DNA of 64,000 nucleotides from Pristionchus mayeri (taxonomy: Eukaryota; Nematoda; Chromadorea; Rhabditida; Neodiplogasteridae), in the NCBI GenBank assembly GCA_036245805.1, contig BTRK01000003.1, forward strand, positions 17,524,464 through 17,588,463, written 5' to 3'. The notes beneath the pieces were generated by a model. The model was not told where the DNA came from. It made no database searches and was given only the letters and a program-made list of their open reading frames with translations. The translations under genes and the position numbers were made by a program. How positions within the stretch are numbered: the first letter of the stretch is position 1; each line of letters opens with the position of its first letter. This document shows, piece after piece, positions 33,283-45,714 of this stretch.

Positions 33283-35159
33283 TCAGAAATTATCGATTTT
33301 TTCTCACTTATTTACTTCTTTCAATCATCTTTCCTATATTCCCATTCCACAACTCATTCAACAGGGCTAGCCATATTCGAAACTGTTAAGTTCAATTGAC
33401 ACATGATTCGCATGATAAACCGATAAATACTGCCATGGTGTTGCCTCAATTGTGCACAAATTTCCATTTATTTTCGTAACCAATCAATAATTGTAGAGCA
33501 CAATAAATGCTAACTACGAAATACACCCCCGAAAAAAATGATTCCACATCTCATGTTGTTCCCAACTCGTATGCACATCACAAAATTATGGGAGAGTTTG
33601 CCTTGATTTCCTCCGATTCAAAATAGACGCTTACGAAATTGTCCAACAGTGAGCTGCTTTAACAATTTGTACGAATATTTATTTCTCATTTCGCAACTGA
33701 TTTGAACAATACAATATTCATGACTTCTCCCTTCTCCCATTCCTTGTTAGTCGTCGCGAGCGGTCCCTCTCCATTTTCTCTCTGATTTGGATTGGTTTCC
33801 CCTAATACCCCTCGCTTCCGCCTTCGACTCATCAAGAAAAGAGAATCCCCATCCAAGCCGGAGTTTTCACCGTGTGATGGGTATGACCTACTAAGATGTT
33901 TGGTCCTTCAGAATCTAGACTCGATCATCTCGTTGAAAGATTGATCATTGAGTCTGGAGGATTCGAGCAGAGAAGATTCTAGAACACGCAAGGCTTCGTC
34001 TACGACCTATAGTGAGATTCTATCTATGCAATGCAATCCAACATCCTCTCGCAAGCACACCGCAAAAGACCATCTTGAAATGAGAAGAACGACCTTTTCT
34101 GACCCCACATCTTGATCTGCGCCCAGAAAGCGATAACAGATAAATATTGTATTGTATCTCCCGTAATGATTTTCGCATATCTTGAGCTTGTTCTACAAAA
34201 AAAGCTTGTTCTACAAATTCAGCAGAGCTTATCCGGTAGAACTTCTTACCTCCATGACTGAAGTGTTGATATTCCATATCGATGAGATTATTTCTTCAGT
34301 TCTCTTCCTACTACCCAAATCATGGCCAACAGCTACAAATTCAGAATTCAATTAATGAATTGTGATTGTATACTCGCCGTGTCACTTTGGTACGGAGTGA
34401 AGTAGATTGTAGCATGCGTTGCCTCCTCATTTTCTCTAAAATCGACATGAGAATTCTGCTAAATATTGTGGCCCACATACACAAATTCCAGTGATGATTG
34501 ACGATGCGCATGGTGAAAATGCTGAGTTGGAACAGGCAACTGAAAAAAACGGTATATACTAATTTGGAGAAGTGTAAATAGGTACGCGTAATGGTAAAGA
34601 TGACGAGAGACGGTGATTTAAAATATTCATGTTAATCAAATCAATAAACGAGAAGAAGAGCACGCATAGTTGTTAGCTAGGAGAAACGAGGGAATCAAAG
34701 GCACGATCGATGTGCTTGGTTGAGAGAGGAGAACAGAAAGCGGGTTGAATAGGACAAGGAGAGAGCGAAACGTGACGTGGAACATTTAAAACCAAGAGCG
34801 GAATCCGATTAGAATATGATTAAGGGCAAAAGGGGGAGATACAAACAAAAGGAAGGGAAAATTATGATTTTAAAAATTATGATGATAACCATACAAATAA
34901 TTCCGGTTTAATTCATACTAGGGACGGCTTCGCAAGAATTCATCTCTTCAGTTTGTGTCATCTCTCGCTTGTCAGAAATATGAGACACTCATGTTTCTCC
35001 CAGCCAGTTGTTGACCAGTTAGAAGGGGCGGGGTTATATTCTCAACAGAGATGCAAACACATGGAAGGGATTGGCAAATATGAAATCGAAAATTTCATAA
35101 TTATTTAATAAATAATAATTATTCGCAGTGTTTTGCATTACATATTTGAGCAATATTGG

Positions 35160-35215
35160 CACTGGCCTAGCAGTGCTCTCCCGCGAGCCCAGTCTCGAAG
35201 ACGGGATGTACCTTT
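35160..35215. repeat. Short conserved repeat, copy 1
   Basis: The block CTCTCCCGCGAGCCCAGTC followed by TCGAAGACGGGATGTAC is nearly identical to 62763-62816 over about 50 bases, while the flanks differ. Its inverse has a TCTTCGAGAC core reminiscent of a Pol III B box. Identity otherwise unknown. Confidence 0.6.
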
Positions 35216-36261
35216 ACCTTTTACTTTTTGCTTCAATTCTGGCCAATAAAAAATTATTCAGAATACTGAAAACAAATAATTTACACAATTCGTCCCATCC
35301 ATTAATGCATGCGAATTTGATTGCCAGGAGCTGCAAGGACATGAATAGTTGCCAAAAAGGAGAAATGAGTGATTCGACGTCACAATCGATGTGCTTGGTC
35401 GCGATAGGAGAGCAGAGAGAGGGAAGGAAAGTAACGTGAAATATTGAGAATCAGGAGCGGAAGGGAGATCCGATTTGCATTGAATTATGAATAAAATTTT
35501 GAGCACATGGGAGGTATTGACATATAGGAAACTATCGGAAAGTAAGGAGTTAGTCATATAAGTTAAAGGAGGAGTAAAGGCAAACACAAATATGTTTCAA
35601 GTAGGGAGATAACTCTCTTCAAGTCGCGTTCTCTCTCGCTCGTTGTCTGAGCTTTCCCTGATTTGGCTCCCAGCCAACTACCGATAGCTATGTTCGGAAT
35701 GTAGATATAAATGTGGAAATTTCGGGGCTTCTTATCGTTGGGGAGATCTAGGGTGTACATATGAAAGCTTCAAAAATGAATATTGCCGTTACTCCTCCTT
35801 TCATGATTCTCTCGATATCAATGATTTGCAGGTTTCCACCAGCATTGCAGCAATTGCTTGCGAATTATCAGGTGTTAATTTGCTCTCGAGCTTTTCCGAG
35901 TTCGAAATAGATAACTCTGCGTTTTTTTATTATCGATGGTAATGAGAAGGGTGGGCATATTCATTTTGTACATAGAGCCTCGGTTGGCTTCAGATTTCGT
36001 CAATTCCACGGTATATTTAGGGACCACAACGTGGATTGCCCAATTGACGCAGTTAACGGCAATCATTGCGCAAAATGTCCGTGAGGAACCTATTGAGATG
36101 ATACTTTTGACCGTTTGTCGATATCTCAACTCTAACTCATGCTATGGCTCGAACAGTGTTCTCGAGTAGTTCAACGGGTGACCGTCTAAAGGTGCATGTG
36201 GGCGGAGCCTATTCCGATGCCTAGTAATCAAGTATCGTCAGAAGAACGACTCAAGCACCTG

Positions 36262-36335
36262 TCCGCATGGTGTAGTGGTGAAGCTCATTGGCCTTCTGTC
36301 TCGGGACCGTGTGTTCGTTCCCCCTTTCGTGCAAG
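36262..36335 (+). repeat. tRNA-like sequence, possible SINE head or tRNA pseudogene
   Basis: TGGTGTAGTGGTGAAGC matches an A box and D arm, and GTGTTCGTTCCCC about 30 bases on matches a B box. The acceptor stem and T stem do not pair well, so it is not called a functional tRNA. Confidence 0.4.
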
Positions 36336-36918
36336 ACTTTTGCAGATAGCAGAGATAAACAGCGGAAGTCGTATTACAATAAATACGCGTACTGTCCGAT
36401 GGTTATTTGCAAACGACTATTCGAACTTAAATCTATTTTATATTTTATTTGTACTGAAGTGGTCATAAAAATCAGGGGAACCTTGCTGGACTTAGGCGAA
36501 TGACGAATATTCATCGGAAGTACAAAAATTGGAGAATAACTGATATTCCAGCCATGAATGATAATGCGCTCATGAGCGACTGCAATGATGAATAAATTTG
36601 CCGCCCTTCTGTTGTTTGAGATAGTATCTCTGAAATTAAGTGCTTCAAAAATTCATTGTGAAAAAAAGTAGCTTGAAAGGTGTTTAGGCTAAGCTACCCT
36701 AAAAAAACTACAGATACTATGAACCCCATATTCTACGAGATAATGAAGAAATATTTTTCCCCTTTTTTCGAAAAAAAAGTCATTGTTACATTGATAAATG
36801 ATCACATAGACTGCCTTGGTGAAAAGGCTGAATTGGAATAGAAAACTGCAAAAAAATATCCGTTTTTCTTAATTTTGAGAAGGGTATATATGGAGAGGGG
36901 CGATGGTGTTTCGATTAA

Positions 36919-37206
36919 AGGGGTGCTCCGGGGAATGTTCTGTCACCCATAGTGACAGTGTGGATATTGTAGAGGCAACTCACCCGATCAGAAATCACTT
37001 TGTACGAAGTTCCACCGACTCATCTGAGGCTATTTACATACACGCAAAGTTCATTGAAAGCGCAGGGTCGTGATTGATTCAGTTATGTTTCACGCGCTCC
37101 ACTTATGTTTCGCCTCTTCAATGGAGTAAATTCGCTACAGTGTCCCATTGAGAGCGCAGAATTTTCGTGGTGGGACTCCCTAACATTCATTCCCCGGAGC
37201 ACTCCT
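36919..37206. mobile_element. TTAA-flanked MITE, copy 1
   Basis: The ends AGGGGTGCTCCGGGGAATG / CATTCCCCGGAGCACTCCT are inverse, flanked by TTAA on both sides (36915-36918, 37207-37210). A TTAA duplication fits a piggyBac-type mechanism. An inverted, related copy lies at 60661-60911. Confidence 0.8.
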
Positions 37207-38694
37207 TTAATCACATCAAATAAATATCATAAAAGAGAAGAAAGAGCCGAATAGTGGTCAGATAGGATGAACAAGCGATGCAACCGCACAATATATTTAC
37301 TTGGGGAAGATCGGATAGTAGAGATGGGCTGGCATTGTAAGGGAACGATAAGAGAAAGAATAGTGATGTGTAGCATTGAAAGGAGCAGAGCAAAGATGAA
37401 CATGACATAGGAATCCGATTAGAATTGAAATATGGACACAATGATGAAATTCGAGCAAGCAAAATGCATGGGATTGTCAAGGCTCATTTATTATATCGGA
37501 ATTGGCTTGAGAAACATGCCAATTATTGATCATCCCGGTTGCACTTCATTGAAATTACGACGTTTCAGGAATACATTTGTTATCGGCGTGCAACGTGTCA
37601 GAAATTACTGCATTTGTATAGCTGTTTATTGTCGACTAAATAATTACAGAACAATCATAACTGGTAACAAATAATTCAACCAACACGTCCCATCCATTAA
37701 GGCAGCTGAAATTGATCGCGAGCAGCTACAATTTCAGGAAAGATTTACGAAACTTTTTCTTGAAAATTTTTACTCACTGTGTCAGTCTCGTACTCCTCCG
37801 TGAACACATGTGCGGTATGAATTCACAATTGTTGCAGAAATCGCATAAGTAAATTTACTTAATAATTGCTTGCTTACAAGAACAATCCACTGCTGTAGGT
37901 AGCAGTGAGGCATGATTTAACCTGAAATAATAGTCTGGCAATAATCCGGACGGCTGAGCGCATTCTGACATAGCTCATCCGGATAAGAGCTAACGACGAT
38001 TTCGCGCTGATTTTGTTAGAAAAGAGATACAACAAAGATAAAAGAAAACGGAATTCACCTATGATCAGCATCACATAATCTCCAATAAGAATCGAAGGCT
38101 TCGCTGGGAGAAAACGAAAATTGAGCTGGAGTATGCAACTGGAAAGCTATTGCATTCTACGAGAAAACGACGTGATTAATAGGCGAGCATAATAGTAGCG
38201 AAGAATAGAAGAGATAAAAGTTTGATGAAATTGTAAAACATCTGATATATTGAAGACGGTCAATCAAAAACGATTCACGGACGATCAGAGGGAAGGAACG
38301 AGTGGAGCAATTCAATCGATGTGAGCGAGCGAGAAAGAAGAGCAGAGAAGGAACCCCCCGTTAAGGGGAGGGGGGCGAGAAAGGGAAGGAGAGAACGAAA
38401 TGCATCGTGAAACCCTGAAGCGCATGAATAATGGTCAGAGAAACGAGTGATTCAACGGAACAATCAATGTGCTTGGTCGAGAGAGTGGAGCAGAGGATTG
38501 AATAGGACGGTTAGAGAGAAAAAAATTGGTTTGGAATATTGAAAACGAGGAAAGGATGGTGGTGATCCGATTAGAATGGGATTATGGGCAAAATGGGGAG
38601 ATTATACAAACACATGGAAGAAATTGTCATTTCGGATATTGTGAAGACAATCATGCAAATTATTTATTCTCTCGTTTTGGTTCAATGCATACTA

Positions 38695-39940
38695 TTGGGG
38701 TGTCCGGAAAGTTCGTATAATGCTTCGGAAAAAAGTCAGTTCGCGATCAAATGCAGTGATTGCGCAATCTCTTTGTCAACAATGTATTGCATCATTCTGA
38801 CGTTGAGTAGTGAGAGGATTTAATCAGTCTCCTAGTTGCTACATTGATTCTTGTGATGGACTCCCATCTCTACCTCCGAGCAGTTTTACTTCATTACTAC
38901 CGTCTTGGCCGATCCGTGAAGGAGGCCCACTCTGCCCTGGTCCAGTCGGAAGGAGCTGACGCCCCCTCCATACCCTTCTGCTATAAGTGGTTCTCCCGCT
39001 TCAAGAAAGGGGAGTTTGGTCTCGATGATCAACCCCGCTCTGGACGCCCTCCCTCCCTCGATCAGCCTCTCGTTCTCCGCACACTGCAGCGCAAGCCCAT
39101 GGCCAGTGTGCGTGAGTTGAAGAAGGATACTAGTACTCCCAGATCAACGGTGTCCGATATCCTCCATCGATCTGGGAAGAAGCTGAAACTCCCACAAGTG
39201 ATTCCCCATGACCTCTCCCCCGAACAGCTGAAAAATCGTGTTCAAGTCTGTCGGGAACTACTCCATCGTAGATCCAATCTTCGATGGGTCAATTCCATCA
39301 TCGCTACAGATGAGAAGTGGATCACGTACGATAACCCTGTGAGGAGACTGCAATGGATGGATGCAGATGAGAAGCCCACGCCCGTCCCGAAGAAGGAAGA
39401 GCACGGAAAGAAGGAACTCCTCTGCTTCTTCTTCTCAGTGCTCGGTCCCATCTACTGGGAGATCCTCGCCCCTTGCACCAGCATCAATGCACCAGCACCT
39501 CTTCTCTGAACAACTGCAAGATGTCGCGATCAGAGTCCCTCCCAGACTAATGAACCAGGGCAAAATTCTTCTTCTGATGGACAATGCTCGCCCACATCGA
39601 GCGAAGATGACCCAGAAGAAAATGGACGAGCTGAAGATCGAGAGGGTTCCCCATCCACCGTATTCCCCGGATCTCTCCCCATGCGACTACCACTGCTTCC
39701 GCTCTCTCTCTGACTTCTGCAAAGGAAAGAAGTTCAAGAATCGAGATGAAGTTGTGAGGGCTTTCGTGAACTGGACGGTCTCGAAGAAACCCGCATTCTG
39801 GAAGAGAGGAATCGAGACCCTGCCCAATCGCTGGAGGGAGGTAGTGAAAAAGAAGGGGGCATACATTGGTCACTGAGAATTGTAAAGCATTGAATAAAAA
39901 ATAAAAACAAAAAATTATACGAACTTTCCGGACACCCCAA
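38695..39940 (+). mobile_element. mariner element, copy 1
   Basis: TIRs TTGGGGTGTCCGGAAAGTTC (27 bases perfect, continuing GTATAAT) and a TA on both sides delimit a 1,246-base element. The transposase reads from about 38856 with a helix-turn-helix N-terminus and WFSRFKKGEFGLDDQPRSGR. The catalytic D motifs are DEKWITYDN, MDNARPH and YSPDLSPCDYH, giving the DD34D spacing of mariner. The frame shifts near 39485-39495 (frame 1 ends at 39509; the remainder is in another frame to 39876), so the enzyme is broken. Confidence 0.95.
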
Positions 39941-40309
39941 TAAATCGTTGTGTTTTCCATTACATAATTGTGTAATACTTCACTTCTTCCAATTAAAATT
40001 TATTCTGAATAAGATAAAAAATAAATCAAAATTTAGTCCCATCCATTTGAACAATCGAATTCGATTGCCAGCAGCTGCAATTTCATTATTTGAGCGACTG
40101 CGTTAATTTGATAATTTTACTCACTGAATCAGTGGCGTACTTTTCCGTATATACTGGGTCTGCGATATTTTCGCAGCCGACTCTGAAATCACAACAATAA
40201 TGTTATTAATAATTGTAAGCTTACACGAACAATTCAAGGCTAATACTCTTCGATTTAGCTTGAAAAGTAAATTACGTCATTTATCCGGACAACTAAGCGT
40301 TTTCTGATA

Positions 40310-40694
40310 TATGAGGCTGGTTGCCTAAGAATCGAGCATTCCGCTGTTGAGGCTGGTACAGTGAAATCGTGAAAACTAGTGCAAAGAGGTTCTCAAGGAT
40401 GCTGATCATCATGAGCCACTTCATTCTGCACCAATACGACCGGTGCAGCCAGGCTGCACGTCAGTTCTGCCTCGTTATTTTCACAAATTTCTTCATAACT
40501 CAAGAAGCTATCAAGTAATTACCCTGAAAATTGAATGCTGGGTGAATTGGACCCTACCGATTCCAAAAATGTTAAATTCGTCATCGATTGCTTACCCGAT
40601 AATGAATTGAAAATATTTTCTCGAATACCAGCCAAGTGTTAGACTAGCTCTATGTGTGAGGGCATGCGTCTCGTTCTCACGATCATTTTTCTTA
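40310..40694. mobile_element. Half of a foldback element (single arm)
   Basis: Matches 42520-42888 in direct orientation, and 43041-43425 in inverse orientation. It contains ACGACCGGTGCAGCCAGGCTG. Only one arm is present here. It is the inner end of the left palindrome arm. Confidence 0.8.
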
Positions 40695-43040
40695 ATTAGC
40701 AATAAGAATTTTGTGAAGTGTAGATAAATTTCGGCCTAACTTCTCTTAGTGTACTCGAATAAACTGATCTATGCAATGATATTATTAATCTCATATTTCT
40801 GACACCGGTTTTATCGAAATCGATAAAAAAATCAGAAATGTGCATTGACAAACCCATCCATGTGCTTCCCACATCTCCCTATTGAACCCATAAAAATTTA
40901 ATTGGATTTCTCCTTTTCGCTCGCCATTGTGATGGTTTTTTTTCAGTGTGTTCTTCTGATGGTAAATAGGCTCGCTCAATCCTTCTTTGATACGCTCTAT
41001 TCATCTGTCTGAACGGAGAAAAAGCGCGTGAAATGAGGAGAGTATGCTCCGAGTTGCCATAACGTTGTGTTCCTTTCCTCGTCCCTCCTAGTTTCCCTAT
41101 AAAACCTTTTCCCTCCTCTGCTCCTCTCACTCACTCGCACAAATCTATTGAAATGCTTGCCTCCTTCCACACCTATGATCGGTCTTTGACCTATTTGTAG
41201 TGTTCGTCGGATCACCTTTTCTTTATTTCCCACACTCTCCCATCCATCAGACACTGAAGATACGACTGCCCTAATTACCAGCTCGAGCTTCATCAATATA
41301 TTATATCAATTTTGTATTGCCTGTTGTGTACGCCATTATTTTGTTCGCCAGCCTATCAAGGAATTTCCGAACTGACCACAATCGTTTTCCAGTTGCATAC
41401 TTTAACTCACCGCTTGCATAATGCGAGCGATTGTACGAAAATAAAATACGAAGGTGAATTCTATTTTCTCTTACATGAAAAGTATGCAAAACACATCGTC
41501 ATAATCTCTGATCCTGAGTAGGACCTAACCGATTGTTAATGAACTATAATTTCAGGGTAAAATGGATCACGAATGCAGAAGCGTATAGCAACGGCTTGTT
41601 CGAGTGAGCAAACAATGATAATACGTTCTTATCGACGATATTTCAGAGACGACAGCCGAGACACGGCACCGGCACCAGAAATTACAGCCCGTCGCCATCG
41701 AGTTCAACTGTGCGAAGGGACGGGACGAATTGTTTGAATAAAAAAAAATTTGTTTTTCGGTTATAACCGATGGATAAATCCATGTTCCGTAAATATTTTG
41801 TAGATAAAAAAGAGATACACAAATCTATGATGACCTGAATTACATTTAATATTGAACAAAACATGAAATTAGTTTCGTTATTGCGAACACGGGAAATATC
41901 GAGAGCAAATAAAATCCTAATATTTCAAAAAAACAGTTCACTGCTGTTGTGATAGCTGAAAATCATTACAGTTCAGAGAAACTTGCATGATCAGCATCGT
42001 AATAAACTACATTCACTTCCACGTGTTTTGCATCTCCCCGTTGTGCCCATTATCCTATTCAATCCCCTCTGCTCCTTTTTTTCAATATTCCACATCACTT
42101 TTCGCTCCCTCCTCGTCCCCATACAATCCCCTGCCTCTCTCTGCTCTCCTCTCCCGACCAATCTCATCGATTGTGCCGTTGAATCGCTCGTTTCTCTGCT
42201 CACCATTCACATGCTTCTGGCTTTCACTCTCCTTCCCTCCTCGTTTCCCCTATAAAACCCTTTCATTCTCCGCTCTCCTGAATCATTCGCTCAAATCGAT
42301 TGAATTGCTCCATTCGTTTAACCCCTCGTACATTGATCTATTTCCTCTCTATTGTTCGCTACTATTATATGTCCTGATTTACAAGCTATTTTCGAATAAA
42401 ACACAATTTCTTTCCAGTTGCTTACTCCAACTCAATTTTCGCATTCTGAGAGCGAATCCTTCGATCATTATTGGGATATTATTTGACACTTATCACAGGT
42501 AAATTGCCACGCTTTAATCTCGATATGAGGCTGGTTGGCTAAGAATCAATAATGGCTTGGCACATCGAAATCGTGAAAACTGGTGCAAAGAGGTTGTCAA
42601 GGGTGCTGATCATCATGGTCCGCTTCATTCTGCACCAATACGACCGGTGCAGCCAGGCTGCAGGTCAGTTCTGCCTCGTTATTTTCAGAAAATTTCTGCA
42701 TAACTCAAGAAGTAATCAAGTAATTACCATGAAAATTGAATCCTGGGTGAATTGGACCCTACCGATTCCGAAAATGTGAAATTCGTCATCGATTCCTTAC
42801 CCGATAATGAATTGAAAATATTTTCTCGAATACCAGCCAAGTGTTAGACTAGCTCTATGTGTGAGGGCATGCGTCTCGTTCTCACGATATATTTACCTAC
42901 CACCGATATGGGCAAATTAACAGCAATTGAAACATATTTCAATTTCTCGTTCTCCATTATTTGTTCAAATGTTTTGGAAAACTGATAATGGAAAACTGGT
43001 TGTAGCAAAAAATAATCACCTCCGAAGTCCACACATAGCA
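40695..43040. other. Spacer of inverted duplication 1
   Basis: Non-palindromic 2,346 bases. It holds an inverted copy of the dispersed repeat at about 41990-42500 (phrases such as CCTCTGCTCC, TCGATTGTGCCGTTGAATCG) and the left arm and loop of the foldback 42520-43425. Open frames here are short and lack domains; no gene is called. Confidence 0.6.
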
Positions 43041-43425
43041 TAAGAAAAATGATCGTGAGAACGAGACGCATGCCCTCACACATAGAGCTAGTCTAACACT
43101 TGGCTGGTATTCGAGAAAATATTTTCAATTCATTATCGGGTAAGCAATCGATGACGAATTTAACATTTTTGGAATCGGTAGGGTCCAATTCACCCAGCAT
43201 TCAATTTTCAGGGTAATTACTTGATAGCTTCTTGAGTTATGAAGAAATTTGTGAAAATAACGAGGCAGAACTGACGTGCAGCCTGGCTGCACCGGTCGTA
43301 TTGGTGCAGAATGAAGTGGCTCATGATGATCAGCATCCTTGAGAACCTCTTTGCACTAGTTTTCACGATTTCACTGTACCAGCCTCAACAGCGGAATGCT
43401 CGATTCTTAGGCAACCAGCCTCATA
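42520..43425. mobile_element. Foldback element, complete copy
   Basis: Arms of about 370 bases (42520-42888 and 43053-43425) flank a loop of about 160 bases. Shared arm landmarks are GAGGCTGGTTG, ACGACCGGTGCAGCCAGGCTG and GCATGCGTCTCGTTCTCACG. It is related to the intron foldback at 1101-2095. Confidence 0.85.
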
Positions 43426-45714
43426 TATCAGAAAACGCTTAGTTGTCCGGATAAATGACGTAATTTACTTTTCAAGCTAAATCGAAGAGTATTAGCCTTG
43501 AATTGTTCGTGTAAGCTTACAATTATTAATAACATTATTGTTGTGATTTCAGAGTCGGCTGCGAAAATATCGCAGACCCAGTATATACGGAAAAGTACGC
43601 CACTGATTCAGTGAGTAAAATTATCAAATTAACGCAGTCGCTCAAATAATGAAATTGCAGCTGCTGGCAATCGAATTCGATTGTTCAAATGGATGGGACT
43701 AAATTTTGATTTATTTTTTATCTTATTCAGAATAAATTTTAATTGGAAGAAGTGAAGTATTACACAATTATGTAATGGAAAACACAACGATTTATTGGGG
43801 TGTCCGGAAAGTTCGTATAATTTTTTGTTTTTATTTTTTATTCAATGCTTTACAATTCTCAGTGACCAATGTATGCCCCCTTCTTTTTCACTACCTCCCT
43901 CCAGCGATTGGGCAGGGTCTCGATTCCTCTCTTCCAGAATGCGGGTTTCTTCGAGACCGTCCAGTTCACGAAAGCCCTCACAACTTCATCTCGATTCTTG
44001 AACTTCTTTCCTTTGCAGAAGTCAGAGAGAGAGCGGAAGCAGTGGTAGTCGCATGGGGAGAGATCCGGGGAATACGGTGGATGGGGAACCCTCTCGATCT
44101 TCAGCTCGTCCATTTTCTTCTGGGTCATCTTCGCTCGATGTGGGCGAGCATTGTCCATCAGAAGAAGAATTTTGCCCTGGTTCATTAGTCTGGGAGGGAC
44201 TCTGATCGCGACATCTTGCAGTTGTTCAGAGAAGAGGTGCTGGTGCATTGATGCTGGTGCAAGGGGCGAGGATCTCCCAGTAGATGGGACCGAGCACTGA
44301 GAAGAAGAAGCAGAGGAGTTCCTTCTTTCCGTGCTCTTCCTTCTTCGGGACGGGCGTGGGCTTCTCATCTGCATCCATCCATTGCAGTCTCCTCACAGGG
44401 TTATCGTACGTGATTCACTTCTCATCTGTAGCGATGATGGAATTGACCCATCGAAGATTGGATCTACGATGGAGTAGTTCCCGACAGACTTGAACACGAT
44501 TTTTCAGCTGTTCGGGGGAGAGGTCATGGGGAATCACTTGTGGGAGTTTCAGCTTCTTCCCAGATCGATGGAGGATATCGGACACCGTTGATCTGGGAGT
44601 ACTAGTATCCTTCTTCAACTCACGCACACTGGCCATGGGCTTGCGCTGCAGTGTGCGGAGAACGAGAGGCTGATCGAGGGAGGGAGGGCGTCCAGAGCGG
44701 GGTTGATCATCGAGACCAAACTCCCCTTTCTTGAAGCGGGAGAACCACTTATAGCAGAAGGGTATGGAGGGGGCGTCAGCTCCTTCCGACTGGACCAGGG
44801 CAGAGTGGGCCTCCTTCACGGATCGGCCAAGACGGTAGTAATGAAGTAAAACTGCTCGGAGGTAGAGATGGGAGTCCATCACAAGAATCAATGTAGCAAC
44901 TAGGAGACTGATTAAATCCTCTCACTACTCAACGTCAGAATGATGCAATACATTGTTGACAAAGAGATTGCGCAATCACTGCATTTGATCGCGAACTGAC
45001 TTTTTTCCGAAGCATTATACGAACTTTCCGGACACCCCAATAGTATGCATTGAACCAAAACGAGAGAATAAATAATTTGCATGATTGTCTTCACAATATC
45101 CGAAATGACAATTTCTTCCATGTGTTTGTATAATCTCCCCATTTTGCCCATAATCCCATTCTAATCGGATCACCACCATCCTTTCCTCGTTTTCAATATT
45201 CCAAACCAATTTTTTTCTCTCTAACCGTCCTATTCAATCCTCTGCTCCACTCTCTCGACCAAGCACATTGATTGTTCCGTTGAATCACTCGTTTCTCTGA
45301 CCATTATTCATGCGCTTCAGGGTTTCACGATGCATTTCGTTCTCTCCTTCCCTTTCTCGCCCCCCTCCCCTTAACGGGGGGTTCCTTCTCTGCTCTTCTT
45401 TCTCGCTCGCTCACATCGATTGAATTGCTCCACTCGTTCCTTCCCTCTGATCGTCCGTGAATCGTTTTTGATTGACCGTCTTCAATATATCAGATGTTTT
45501 ACAATTTCATCAAACTTTTATCTCTTCTATTCTTCGCTACTATTATGCTCGCCTATTAATCACGTCGTTTTCTCGTAGAATGCAATAGCTTTCCAGTTGC
45601 ATACTCCAGCTCAATTTTCGTTTTCTCCCAGCGAAGCCTTCGATTCTTATTGGAGATTATGTGATGCTGATCATAGGTGAATTCCGTTTTCTTTTATCTT
45701 TGTTGTATCTCTTT
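43041..45714 (-). repeat. Right arm of giant inverted duplication 1
   Basis: Reverse complement of 38021-40694 with very few differences. One visible change is G39320 against its partner at 44415. Its outer end (45714) is exactly where foldback element A of palindrome 2 begins. Confidence 0.95.
43795..45040 (-). mobile_element. mariner element, copy 2 (inverted)
   Basis: Same TIRs and TA flanks as copy 1, on the opposite strand. It shares the same frameshift. In addition the tryptophan codon of DEKW is TGA (44415-44417), so the first frame stops at 44415. It arose by inverted duplication of the whole 2.67-kb segment rather than by a second insertion, because the flanks are duplicated too. 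Confidence 0.95.

Larger units (their letters stand above)
33283..38020. other. Gene-poor repeat region
   Basis: A poly(A) signal AATAAA of SNAP-29 is at 33502-33507. Beyond it no coding exon is supported. Diverged copies of one dispersed repeat occur around 34490-34870, 35340-35560, 36820-36910 and 37220-37470 (shared phrases: ATCGATGTGCTTGGT, GATCCGATTAGAAT, CAACTGGAAAGC). The TTAA MITE (36919-37206) and a tRNA-like segment (36262-36335) are also here. Confidence 0.55.
38021..40694 (+). repeat. Left arm of giant inverted duplication 1
   Basis: This 2,674-base arm pairs base for base with 43041-45714. Positions sum to 83,735 along the whole arm, so I see no net indels. It contains a mariner element, part of the dispersed repeat and half of a foldback element. 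Outside the boundaries (38020 vs 45715; 40695 vs 43040) the match stops at once. Confidence 0.95.

Noticed and set aside
41987..42502. 171-codon plus-strand open frame, Ser/Pro/Leu-rich
   Set aside because: It lies in an inverted copy of the dispersed repeat with CT-rich composition; a second frame is open too, and other copies of the repeat do not keep the frame.
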